64,000 nt of DNA, taken from positions 3,289,001 to 3,353,000 of the forward strand of contig NZ_CP108041.1 in NCBI RefSeq assembly GCF_036173065.1. The letters are read 5' to 3'. The notes below the pieces were generated by a model, which was given only the letters and a program-made list of their open reading frames with translations, was not told the origin of the DNA and ran no database searches. Below, in pieces: positions 51,673 to 60,238 of this stretch. Made by a program: the position numbers and the translations under genes. The stretch comes from Rhodococcus sp. NBC_00297. Lineage in GTDB: Bacteria; Actinomycetota; Actinomycetes; Mycobacteriales; Mycobacteriaceae. Numbering within the stretch: position 1 is the first letter of the stretch; every line of letters begins with the position of its first letter.

Positions 51673-53544
51673 GTGAGCAGCATTACGCCGCACTACAGGA
51701 CTATCACTCAACTACTTCAAAATCGTTCGTTCTCGATCGACGAGTATCAGCGAGAATATAAGTGGGACAAGAAAAACGTGGAGGAGTTGATATCGGACCT
51801 CCAAACAAAATTTTCTCAAGACTACCAGCCTGGCCATCTACCGAAGAATGCTAGCGAATACTCCGACTACTTCCTTGGCTCGATCATCGTTACGCGTCGT
51901 GCCGACAAAAGTTATTTGGTCGACGGTCAGCAGCGGGCGACTTCTATCACGCTGCTTCTGATATATCTCTATCGTCAGGCGACCGCGCGAAAGCTCAAAG
52001 TAGCCCCAAGGATTGAGCCGCTTATATTCTCGGACAACTACGGCGTTCTTAATTTTAATCTTGATATATCGGAACGGCTCGATGTTATACAAGCGTTGTT
52101 CGCTGGAAACGATTACAACGCTTCGGGTAAAAACGAATCGGTCCAAAACATTTTAGATCGATATCGAGATATTGAGTCTTCGGAACTTGCTGACGAACTG
52201 GGAGACGGGTTCGAGACTTTCATTTACTGGCTGCTAACTAATGTGGGCCTTATCGAGATTGCCACCGAAACCGATGAGCACGCGTACTCGATCTTCGAGA
52301 CCATGAACGACCGCGGCAAACCTCTCAGTCCGGTCGATATGATGAAAGCATATTTGCTAGGTGGGATTGATGATCACGACGAGCGAACCTCTGCAAACAC
52401 TACGTGGAAAAAGACCATTTCTGAGTTGATTTCTTGGGGGTCGGAACCGAACGCAGAACGCGATTCTGTATTTGTGAAGGCATGGCTGAGGTCACGATAT
52501 GCGGAGTCGATCCGAGATGGCAAGGCCGGCGCCACCGATAAGGACTGGGAGCTCATCGGCACTGCGTTTCATCGTTGGATTCGTGACAACAGTAAACGAA
52601 TCGGGGCTGGCACAAGCACAGAAAATCGAAAACTAATCCTCGACGAAATCCCCTTTTTTGCGCGTTCCTACACGCAAATTTTGGATGCGGCGAAAGCGTA
52701 TACACCTGGTTGGGAGTCGGTTTTTTACAATGCCCACAATGACTTCACCTGGCAACCTACGGTCTTGCTTGCAGCACTCTCGCCGCTAGACGACAGTGAC
52801 ACGGCAGCCAAGAAAATGAACGCTGTCGCGACATACCTTGATATCTGGCTGATGCGTCGGACAGTGAACTACATCCGTGTCGGTTACTCCAGTGTCAGTT
52901 ACACGATGTGGGGTCTCTGTCGAGATATACGAGATAAGTCCCTTACCGAGCTCGTCGACGTACTTAAGCAGAAGCTTCACGCGGGCGACGCCGATTTTGA
53001 CGGCAGCCAGGTGCGCGGGCGTCTTGGGGTCACTGATTTACGAATGAACCAGTTCAGCCGGCGGTATATTTACCACTTTTTGGCGCGTATTACATCCTAC
53101 GTTGATGTCGAGTCTGGGAAGCCGGATATTTTCGATAAATATGTTGATCGCAAAGTTAAGAATTCTTTTGACATTGAACATATTTGGGCAGACAAATACG
53201 GCCGCTACGACGATGACTTCGATTCTCGAACGGATTTCGATAATGCGCGAAATAACATTGGCGGTCTGCTGCTACTCCCCGCTGATGTAAACCGCAGCTA
53301 CCAAGATCGACCTTTTGATCAGAAGGCCCCACATTATGCGAAGCAAAACCTTCTGGCCGCTAGCCTCACATCGTCCGCTTACACTCATCAACCCCAGTTT
53401 GCGCAGTTCGTACAGCGCGAAGGTTTAGGGTTCAGAGCTTACGATCAGTTCGGTTTGGCAGAGCAGCTCGAGAGACGCAAGTTGGTGTTAGAACTAGCGA
53501 AGCGCGTCTGGGACCCGGAGAGGCTGGAGGCCTTCCGCGCCTGA
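51673..53544 (+). CDS. GmrSD-like DUF262/DUF1524 (HNH) protein
   Basis: The product is 623 residues. N-terminal DUF262 (ParB/sulfiredoxin-like NTPase) with VDGQQRATS (~83) and the family signature FETMNDRGKPLSP (~208); C-terminal DUF1524 HNH-type nuclease with DIEHIWADKYG (~500) and NNIGGLLLLP (~526). Relatives are type IV restriction enzymes (GmrSD, BrxU) that cut modified DNA, and SspE-type effectors. The strong drop in GC and the AT-ending codons set it apart from all neighbours, so it was probably acquired separately. It does not overlap operon B. Good candidate for the nuclease that the helicase operons lack. Confidence 0.88.
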   Translation: MSSITPHYRTITQLLQNRSFSIDEYQREYKWDKKNVEELISDLQTKFSQDYQPGHLPKNASEYSDYFLGSIIVTRRADKSYLVDGQQRATSITLLLIYLYRQATARKLKVAPRIEPLIFSDNYGVLNFNLDISERLDVIQALFAGNDYNASGKNESVQNILDRYRDIESSELADELGDGFETFIYWLLTNVGLIEIATETDEHAYSIFETMNDRGKPLSPVDMMKAYLLGGIDDHDERTSANTTWKKTISELISWGSEPNAERDSVFVKAWLRSRYAESIRDGKAGATDKDWELIGTAFHRWIRDNSKRIGAGTSTENRKLILDEIPFFARSYTQILDAAKAYTPGWESVFYNAHNDFTWQPTVLLAALSPLDDSDTAAKKMNAVATYLDIWLMRRTVNYIRVGYSSVSYTMWGLCRDIRDKSLTELVDVLKQKLHAGDADFDGSQVRGRLGVTDLRMNQFSRRYIYHFLARITSYVDVESGKPDIFDKYVDRKVKNSFDIEHIWADKYGRYDDDFDSRTDFDNARNNIGGLLLLPADVNRSYQDRPFDQKAPHYAKQNLLAASLTSSAYTHQPQFAQFVQREGLGFRAYDQFGLAEQLERRKLVLELAKRVWDPERLEAFRA

Positions 53545-53775
53545 GAGCTGAGGCGCTCGAATATTCCGACACCCTTGAGCAAGCGTTGTCCACTGAAGCC
53601 GCAGACGACGCACGGCAGTGATCCCGCTGAAGCTGAGTCGTCGGCCCACCGATCAACCGGACCGAATGTAAGGTCTTCCGCACTTTGAGCTCTGAACTGT
53701 CAGGGGCTACTGCAATACTCGACGTGAACGTCGGAGGTAGGCACGAGGCCGTCTTCGACTAGAAGGAGAACATGC

Positions 53776-55482
53776 ATGAGCGACGTGCCCCAACAGGCTG
53801 CTGGCAAAGACAACGGCGTTGACACGCGCCCCAATGAGGAGGGTGAGAGTAGCTCAGATGCGTTGGAGATCGCTCCAGCCACGACCCTCGTCGAGGTGAC
53901 GCCCGGTGTCGCAGTCGTGTTCGGTGAAGTCCCCCAAGGCCTAGAGCTCATCAGTCTCGATCTGATACCGGCAGTCGACCGAACTCAGCTCGCGACTGTT
54001 CTGGGCTCGATCGGCAACGTCGGCACGCTTGTGGCAAACGTTGCGGAGTATGCGTCAGGCTTGCAGGGCCTCTTCAAGGTCAACGATGCGACGATGTCGC
54101 TGTTGAAGAGCGGTGGGGAGATGGCGGGAAAGGACGGTGCGTTACTCGGAGCGATCTTCAAGGATGGCGTGATAGTCGGCCAGGCACGCTTCATCCCGGT
54201 TTCGATGACGGCCGCGTCGGCCGTCGCAGCGATCGGCCCCGCTGTGGCCATGATCGCGCTCCAGATGCAACTCGGCGAGATTTCGGGTCTCGTCCGCACC
54301 AATATTGCGCTCACCACACAGGCACTGAAGACCATTCGGAATGATCAGTGGGCCGAACTCGAGGGACTCGCAGAGGCCGTCGATGAGGCAAGCCAGGAAG
54401 CTCGCGAACTCGACACCATTACCGAGTCAGTGTGGGAGCCCATCGCTCCCAGCGGTCCAATGATCCGCAAACAGCTCAAGATGTACCGAAAGAACGTGGT
54501 CGGACACATTGACGAGCTTGGGAACCTGAATGGGCGCGCCCGCCGTCAGTACCTCGAATTTAATGCTGAGGCAATTGTATTCGACATTCATGCGCTACTC
54601 ATTTCGTTGAAGACACATGCGGAATACCAGGCTATCCGTGCTGGCCTCGCGCGAACCCGAGGTGCCAACGACGAGAAAGAGGCGCAGCTCTTCGACTTGA
54701 TCGTTCGGGACCTGCCTACGGAGATCAGTGAGTCGCTTCGCCAGATCAGACTGCTCACTAATTCACTCACACGCGAGTTGCGAATCATCGCGGAACTCCC
54801 TGGGCGGGCTGCGGTTCCACTCACGAAGAAGCGCACAGACGCTAAGGCCTCGCGACTGACGTGCGAGCGCCTCCTCAAAGCCATCGAGCCCCTCTTCACC
54901 GTGCTTCATCCCGGAGCGAACGTACCTGCCATTCCGCAGACAATATGCGCGCCCGATAACCTGGACCTCGAGCCGTACCTGAACGTTCTGCGGTGGTTTC
55001 TTGAGGACGGCGAGACTCTCCGCAGCGTGGCGTTTCCCTACGAGGTCGGCAGTCACAACCTCACGGGCGTGGTACCAGCGATCCTCGCCAGGCGAATAGA
55101 CGCAACCTGGGATGCACTTGCTGCAAGCAGGACGGGGGCGGTGGTCGAGAAGTTTGCATCGAGCACCTTTGTAGCAGTCACCGACCACCGGATCTTCACC
55201 GCCGACCCGAAAACCTTGCTGCGGCAGGGAGTGCTCGGCTCGATCTATACTCTAGACGAGGTTAGGTATGTTCGCGCTCGAACAAAACATAGCGCGAGCG
55301 TGAGGGCAGCTATCAGCATCACCACAGAGCACCGCGACGTCCAGTGGATGTTCCCAGCCGATGCTGTCGACGAGCACGTAGACGATTTGGCCGCGATCAT
55401 CTTAGATGGCGCTTCAGATGTGCCCAAAGAAACGGCGGCGGTCGAGCGTTCGGCCGCATCAGTAGACACTGTTGGTCGCTAG
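53776..55482 (+). CDS. Large helical protein with PH-like C-terminus
   Basis: The product is 568 residues. Acidic disordered N-terminus, then a glycine/alanine-rich hydrophobic stretch around residues 135-160 (TAASAVAAIGPAVAMIALQM) that might insert into or associate with membrane, a long helical middle with coiled-coil character, and a last ~100 residues (VEKFASSTFVAVTDHRIF, LGSIYTLDEVRYVRA) matching the bacterial PH/GRAM-like pattern. ATG 53776 follows AGAAGGAG. Position behind the defence genes and possible membrane contact suggest an abortive or accessory factor, but this is inference. No named family. Confidence 0.7.
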   Translation: MSDVPQQAAGKDNGVDTRPNEEGESSSDALEIAPATTLVEVTPGVAVVFGEVPQGLELISLDLIPAVDRTQLATVLGSIGNVGTLVANVAEYASGLQGLFKVNDATMSLLKSGGEMAGKDGALLGAIFKDGVIVGQARFIPVSMTAASAVAAIGPAVAMIALQMQLGEISGLVRTNIALTTQALKTIRNDQWAELEGLAEAVDEASQEARELDTITESVWEPIAPSGPMIRKQLKMYRKNVVGHIDELGNLNGRARRQYLEFNAEAIVFDIHALLISLKTHAEYQAIRAGLARTRGANDEKEAQLFDLIVRDLPTEISESLRQIRLLTNSLTRELRIIAELPGRAAVPLTKKRTDAKASRLTCERLLKAIEPLFTVLHPGANVPAIPQTICAPDNLDLEPYLNVLRWFLEDGETLRSVAFPYEVGSHNLTGVVPAILARRIDATWDALAASRTGAVVEKFASSTFVAVTDHRIFTADPKTLLRQGVLGSIYTLDEVRYVRARTKHSASVRAAISITTEHRDVQWMFPADAVDEHVDDLAAIILDGASDVPKETAAVERSAASVDTVGR

Positions 55483-56122
55483 ACTCGGCGAGATGGCTGG
55501 AGTCCCCGGCCGTGAACGCGGCGGCCACGACGGATGATAAAGCGAGGTGAACAACCTGAATCTCTCTTGGTTCTGTAAGGCTTCCAGTTGGGGCAGTTCG
55601 TTGGCGGTGAGGCGAGACTAGTGAAGCGTCTGTTACTCGATGCGGGGTCGTGAGCCTGCTGTTAAGTGCAGTCGACCGGGAGTTGTGTAATCGACCCATT
55701 CGGCGGGGCAAACTCACCGTTGGCGACCGTCCGGAAGGGTCCGAAAGAGAAGACCATCTCCCAAGGCACTGTTTTGTGCAGTTTCTTCGTCGACTTGATC
55801 AGTACTTGTCGTATCCCGACTGACCCGGCTGCGGCGATGTATTCGAGTGCCAATCTTCCGTCAACTGCAGTGATGTACATCCGTTCCTGGGCACCCCAAT
55901 GATGCATGAGCTCAGAAGCTTGCAGCGGATAGCATTGCCGTCGGCGTTGCCTTAACGCCAGGTCCACTGACTTTGAGGTGGAGGCGTGCCGGGTGACGAT
56001 CCGGCGGCTGAAGATGACGAACACCTTGTGCACCCACCGCGCCTAGGTGTGTCAACGTACAAAGTCCACAACCCAGACGCGGGTTTGGTTCTCTGGCCTG
56101 GAAATGCGGGACCGCTGGCAAC
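55483..56122. other. Gap at the right edge of the defence island
   Basis: 640 bases, no clear conserved gene. It contains the weak minus-strand frame 55662-56033, listed separately. The end of this stretch, 56050-56120, looks like the trailing region of the ABC transporter operon. No tRNA or direct repeat marking an island border was found. Confidence 0.45.
55662..56033 (-). CDS. Possible small hypothetical protein
   Basis: An open frame of 123 codons whose second half reads like a compact domain (MYITAVDGRLALEYIAAAG, then WEMVFSFGPFRTV). Start unclear: ATG 56033 has no good ribosome-binding site, and the internal ATG 55905 (MHHWGAQER) may be real. It could be a decayed gene at the island border. 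Weak support. Confidence 0.3.
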   Translation of the reverse strand: MHKVFVIFSRRIVTRHASTSKSVDLALRQRRRQCYPLQASELMHHWGAQERMYITAVDGRLALEYIAAAGSVGIRQVLIKSTKKLHKTVPWEMVFSFGPFRTVANGEFAPPNGSITQLPVDCT

Positions 56123-56944
56123 CTAGTCCGCTCCCGTCGTAGCCCCCAGCAAGTCCCGCACCGTATTGGCCACGCTGATGAACTCCGGCTTCTCCATCGT
56201 CGCGCTGTACTCCCTGTGTGCCGGGAGGTCCACGTCGAGGATATCCACGATCCGCCCCGGCCTCGGGCTCATGACCACCACGCGATTTGCGAGGTAGACG
56301 GCTTCGGCGACGGAGTGGGTGACCAGCATGACCGTCGTCCCGGTCTCCCGCCAGATGCGGTGAAGTTCGACGTTCATCTTCTCGCGGGTGAGAGCGTCGA
56401 GGGCGCCGAATGGCTCGTCCATCAGCAGCACCTCGGGCTCGTGCAGCAACGCACGGCAGAGGGAGACGCGTTGTTGCATGCCGCCGGACAGCTCGTGGGG
56501 GAGTGCTCCCTCGAAGCCCGTCAGGCCGGTCATCTCGATCAGCTGGTCGGCCTTCGCTGCGGCGGCCTTCTTGTTCATGCCGCGCATCTCGCCCTGGAGC
56601 AGGATGTTCTTGCGGACGGTGCGCCATTCTAGGAGTGCTGCGCGCTGGAAGACGTAACCGATGTTGCGCTGCGGTCCCTTCACTTCGCGGCCGGCGAGTT
56701 CGACAGAGCCGCGGGACGCGCCGGTCAGGCCGGCGACCACCTTGAGCAGTGTGGACTTGCCGCAGCCCGACGGGCCGGCGATGGAGACGAACTCACCCTG
56801 GCCGACCTTGAGGTCGACGTCGGACAACGCGGTGACGTCGCCACGCTTGGACGAGAACTGGACGGTGAGGTTGTCGACCGAGACGGCGGTGTCGGTGACG
56901 GTGGTGGGGCGTTCGTGGGTGATGGCGCTCATGTCGTCGCTCAT
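56123..56944 (-). CDS. ABC importer ATP-binding protein (SsuB/TauB type)
   Basis: The product is 273 residues, energising the importer with the two genes upstream. Walker A GPSGCGKST, Q-loop FQRAALLEWRTV, signature LSGGMQQR, Walker B VLLMDEPFGALD and H-loop VTHSVAEA are all standard for the nitrate/sulfonate/taurine group. ATG 56944 overlaps the stop of the binding-protein gene (ATGA, 56941-56944); an ATG at 56932 is possible. It is the last gene of a three-gene minus-strand operon (permease, binding protein, ATPase). Confidence 0.92.
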   Translation of the reverse strand: MSDDMSAITHERPTTVTDTAVSVDNLTVQFSSKRGDVTALSDVDLKVGQGEFVSIAGPSGCGKSTLLKVVAGLTGASRGSVELAGREVKGPQRNIGYVFQRAALLEWRTVRKNILLQGEMRGMNKKAAAAKADQLIEMTGLTGFEGALPHELSGGMQQRVSLCRALLHEPEVLLMDEPFGALDALTREKMNVELHRIWRETGTTVMLVTHSVAEAVYLANRVVVMSPRPGRIVDILDVDLPAHREYSATMEKPEFISVANTVRDLLGATTGAD

Positions 56945-57966
56945 TCCTTGCTGGAGGTGAAGGAGGAGTCCCAGTACTTCGACGGCTCGGCTCCGACCTC
57001 GGTCAAGCCTGCGTCGCCGAGGATGGAGATGGTGTTGGTCCAGTCCTCCTCGGCGTTGACGCCCGGTGCCTGGCCCTCGGTGTTGGCGGTGGTGAGCAGC
57101 GGGATGGTCTCCTGCCACTGCTGCAGCAGCACCGACTCCGGCGGGGTCTGCGGGTCCTTGCCCACCATGGCCTTGACGGCCTCTTCCGGGTTGGCGATGG
57201 CGGCTTCGAACGATTCGGTGGTGGCGTCGACCATGGCCTGCACCAGTTCCGGGGAGCTCTCGATGGTGGAGGTGTTGGCGATGAGGCCGTTGCTGAAGAA
57301 GTTCAGGCCCTCGTCGGAGTAGCGGAGGTAGCGCATCTCGCGGCCCGACTTGTTCGCGATGTTCGGTCCCTGGTCGTGCGCGAAGCCGATGAGGCCGTCG
57401 ACCTGACCGGACAGCATGGCGGCGATCTTGCCCGCGGAGTCGAGGCTCTGCTGCTGCACCTGGTCCTCGGGGACGCCGGCGCGGTCGAGGAAGATCGGGA
57501 ACGTCGTGGTCGGTGCGTCACCGGCGGAGACGGCGATCGTCTTGCCGGCGAGGTCCGCGGTGGTCTGGATGGGGCCGTCGGCGTAGACCTGGACGGCCGA
57601 CGGCGTCGTCTGCAGGAAGACGCCCAGGCACTTCACCTTGACGCCCTTGTCGATGTTGGACATGACGGCGGCGGAGTCGGCCCAGCCGAAGTCGGTCTGG
57701 TTCGAGCCGGCGGCCTGCGCGGTCTTGGTCGAGCCCTGGCCGGCGGTGATGGTGAGGTCGATGCCGTGCTTGGCGAAGATCCCTTCCTGCACGCCGTAGT
57801 AGAACGGTGCGTGCTCGCCGTAGGGGTACCAGTTGAGCATCAGCGACGTCGCGGTGGTCTCACCGTCGGCGCCGGGAGCCTTCTCCGCACCGCCACCGCC
57901 GCCGCCACATCCGGCGAGAGCGAGCGACGCGGCTACCGCAGCCACGAGGGCAGTCTTGAGCTTCAT
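56941..57966 (-). CDS. ABC importer substrate-binding lipoprotein (NMT1/SsuA type)
   Basis: The product is 341 residues. A lipoprotein signal (ALVAAVAASLALAGC, Cys about residue 20) is followed by a Gly-rich tether, then the NMT1/THI5-like fold (LNWYPYGEHAPFYYGVQEGIF is the family hallmark, read in two parts). This fold binds thiamine precursors, aliphatic sulfonates, nitrate or aromatic acids; the substrate is not readable. The co-regulated enzymes suggest a carbohydrate-like or polyol compound. It sits 40 bases from the permease gene and overlaps the ATPase gene. Confidence 0.9.
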   Translation of the reverse strand: MKLKTALVAAVAASLALAGCGGGGGGAEKAPGADGETTATSLMLNWYPYGEHAPFYYGVQEGIFAKHGIDLTITAGQGSTKTAQAAGSNQTDFGWADSAAVMSNIDKGVKVKCLGVFLQTTPSAVQVYADGPIQTTADLAGKTIAVSAGDAPTTTFPIFLDRAGVPEDQVQQQSLDSAGKIAAMLSGQVDGLIGFAHDQGPNIANKSGREMRYLRYSDEGLNFFSNGLIANTSTIESSPELVQAMVDATTESFEAAIANPEEAVKAMVGKDPQTPPESVLLQQWQETIPLLTTANTEGQAPGVNAEEDWTNTISILGDAGLTEVGAEPSKYWDSSFTSSKE

Positions 57967-58006
57967 GGATGTCTTCTTTCGAGGAGGTGTGAGTGAGGCA
58001 GCCGGG

Positions 58007-58876
58007 TCACACTGCGCCGACGGACGCGGTGGAGCGGCGCGATGCGTGCCAGGGGATGAGGAACTTCTCGGCGATCTCGATGACGAGGAACAGCAGGATG
58101 CCGAGCAGAGACATGATGATGAGGGCGGCGAACAGCATTGCGGTGTCGATGTTTCCGTTCGCCTGGAGGATCACGTAGCCGAGTCCCTCGTTGGCGCCGA
58201 CGAACTCACCGACCACCGCACCGGTCACGGCGAGCGTCGCCGCGATCTTGAGGCCGGACATCAGCTGCGGCAGCGAGGCGGGAAAGCGCACCTTGCAGAA
58301 CGTCTTCCACTTGCTCGCGCCCATCGTGGACGTCAGTTCGAGGATCTCCGGGTCGACGGACCGCAGGCCCGCCATGCCGGCGATGACGATGGGGAAGAAG
58401 GCCATGAGGACAGCGACCAGGATCTTGGGGCTGGCGCCGAAGCCGAGCCACACGACGAACAGTGGTGCGATGGCGATCTTCGGGATGACCTGGGCGAAGA
58501 GGATCAGCGGGTACATCGTCTTCTCGATCGACGACGAGTAGATCATGATTACCGCGACGGCGATACCGACCAGGCCGGCGATGACGAAGCCCGCGATGGT
58601 CTCGTAGGTGGTCACCCAGGTGTGGCCGGCGAGGTAGGACGCGTTGCCCACCATCGTCGACCAGGTGTCACCGGGAGACGGAAGGATGTAGGGCGCAACC
58701 ATTTCGGTGGTCGTGACCGCCCACCACGCGACGACGAGCGCAGCCACGAGAGCGAGAGGCCGCCACAAGCCGGACCAGGTGTTGCGGAACGAGGGAAACC
58801 GTCGACGACGCGTCGGCGCGGGATGCGGTGCCGACGGTGCAGCGAGTGGGGCCTCGACCGACGTTGTTACCGCCAT
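58007..58876 (-). CDS. ABC importer permease (SsuC/TauC type)
   Basis: The product is 289 residues with six hydrophobic segments starting near LALVAALVVAWWAV and the EAA-loop motif STMGASKWKTFCKVRFPASLP (read in parts) that contacts the ATPase. The family hallmark PKIAIAPLFVVWLGFG is present. First gene of the minus-strand importer operon; its promoter region contains the 14-bp operator at 58923-58936. Confidence 0.92.
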   Translation of the reverse strand: MAVTTSVEAPLAAPSAPHPAPTRRRRFPSFRNTWSGLWRPLALVAALVVAWWAVTTTEMVAPYILPSPGDTWSTMVGNASYLAGHTWVTTYETIAGFVIAGLVGIAVAVIMIYSSSIEKTMYPLILFAQVIPKIAIAPLFVVWLGFGASPKILVAVLMAFFPIVIAGMAGLRSVDPEILELTSTMGASKWKTFCKVRFPASLPQLMSGLKIAATLAVTGAVVGEFVGANEGLGYVILQANGNIDTAMLFAALIIMSLLGILLFLVIEIAEKFLIPWHASRRSTASVGAV

Positions 58877-58922
58877 GAGGAGTCCTAAAGCTAGTAGTGG
58901 TGCGGGTCCGACTACTCCCGCT

Positions 58923-58936
58923 GGAATGCGCTTTCC
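58923..58936. promoter_or_regulatory. LacI-type operator, copy 1
   Basis: GGAATGCGCTTTCC, 47 bases upstream of the permease start. It is a near-perfect palindrome around GCGC and is the exact reverse complement of copy 2 at 60096-60109. A central CG step is typical of LacI-family sites. Predicted to control the importer operon. Confidence 0.7.
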
Positions 58937-58992
58937 GAAGCTGCGGCCGAATCTAATGTGATCGCGCCCACAGTGTCAAGGAAAACGGACAA

Positions 58993-60024
58993 CTACCTGC
59001 TCAGGGCGCTGCTCGCGCGCAGGACGACCGTTCCCGGTGCGTACTCGTGCGCGTCGAGGGCGCGGTCGGACGGGTCGAGTGCGAGCCGTACGGCGCGCAC
59101 GCCGATGTCGACGAGAGACAGCGCGACCGTCGACAAGCTCGGGACATGGTCTCGTAGGGTGGGGATGTCGTCGAAACCCGCGACGCAGACTTCGTCGGGA
59201 ACGCTCAGGCCCAGCTCACGCCACGCGGCGATGGCTCCGATGGCCATGACGTCGGTGACGGCGAAGACGCACGGGGGAGTGCCGTGACCGGGCGTCAGTT
59301 CCAAGGCGGCCGCGAGGCGTCGTGCCGCGCTGTAGCCGCCGTCGCGAGAGAAGTCGCCGGCCACCTCGATCTCCGGGGTGATGCCGTGGCGGCACAGCGC
59401 TTCGACGAATCCGTTGCGACGGTCCGCGGACGTGCGAATGTTGCCCGGGCCTCCGATGATCGCGAAGCGCCGATGGCCGTGCTCGTACAGTGCTTCGGCC
59501 AATGCTGCTGATGCCGAATGGTTCTCGGGTTCGACAGCCGCACCGAACGGCATGGGCTGACCGATGACGACGACGCGGCCACCGTTGTCCCGATAAGCCT
59601 CGAACTCGCGTTCCAGCGCGCGGTCGAGGTCGCCGCTTTGCCTCGACCCAGCGAGGATGATGGCATCGGCACGGTGGGAGATGAACGTGCTCACCGACTG
59701 CCGCTCGATGGCGAAGTCGCGCTCGGTGCTCGCGAGCAGCACGAGTTTGCCGGCGTCACGTGCCTCGTTCTGCACGCCGCGGACGATGGAGGAGAAGTAC
59801 GGGTCGGCGACGTCGTGCACGACGAGACCGATCAGCCCCGTTGATGACCGCGCCAGGGCCTGGGCCTGGGCATTCGCAATGTAGCCGAGATCGGCTGCGG
59901 CGGCACGCACTCGGTCGGCGACGCCCTCGCCGGGCACTCTCGACGAGCCGTTGAGCACTCGCGATGCCGTGGCCTGGGAGACGCCGGCCGCTGCTGCCAC
60001 GTCACGCAATCGCACTGCCGCCAT
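58993..60024 (-). CDS. LacI-family transcriptional repressor
   Basis: The product is 343 residues. N-terminal LacI helix-turn-helix and hinge (VRLRDVAAAAGVSQATASRVLNG, read in parts), followed by a periplasmic-binding-protein-like sensor domain (LIGLVVHDVADPYFS, AGFDDIPTLRDH). It should bind the two 14-bp palindromes flanking its gene and leave them when an intermediate or substrate of the pathway binds. ATG 60024 is chosen, as the long frame to 60198 crosses operator copy 2. Confidence 0.9.
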   Translation of the reverse strand: MAAVRLRDVAAAAGVSQATASRVLNGSSRVPGEGVADRVRAAAADLGYIANAQAQALARSSTGLIGLVVHDVADPYFSSIVRGVQNEARDAGKLVLLASTERDFAIERQSVSTFISHRADAIILAGSRQSGDLDRALEREFEAYRDNGGRVVVIGQPMPFGAAVEPENHSASAALAEALYEHGHRRFAIIGGPGNIRTSADRRNGFVEALCRHGITPEIEVAGDFSRDGGYSAARRLAAALELTPGHGTPPCVFAVTDVMAIGAIAAWRELGLSVPDEVCVAGFDDIPTLRDHVPSLSTVALSLVDIGVRAVRLALDPSDRALDAHEYAPGTVVLRASSALSR

Positions 60025-60095
60025 GCTCGCCACCCCCACGAAATCGTTGCGGTCTACCGGTACCTGTTGACCGATCGACCCCGACAGCATAGCTT

Positions 60096-60109
60096 GGAAA
60101 GCGCATTCC
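60096..60109. promoter_or_regulatory. LacI-type operator, copy 2
   Basis: GGAAAGCGCATTCC in the divergent gap between the repressor gene (start 60024) and the enzyme operon (start 60239). It equals the reverse complement of copy 1, and both are followed by GAAGCTG- or GAAGCT-like sequence. Predicted to control the enzymes and the repressor itself. Confidence 0.7.
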
Positions 60110-60238
60110 GAAGCTGACTTGCCCCTCGACGCGTGCAGGACTTTCCGCCGCACCGTCTCCCGAGGCCCTCGCGCGCCTCGATCCACTCGGTCGTGCACTC
60201 TTCAGACCTGACTGCCGAGCAGTCAGAAAGGCCATTCG

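Noticed and set aside
17105-55482. Phospholipase-D (DrmC) or BREX genes (PglZ, BrxC, BrxL)
   Set aside because: I looked for HxKxxxxD and PglZ/Lon-like motifs in the large proteins and found none, so neither complete classical DISARM nor BREX is claimed.
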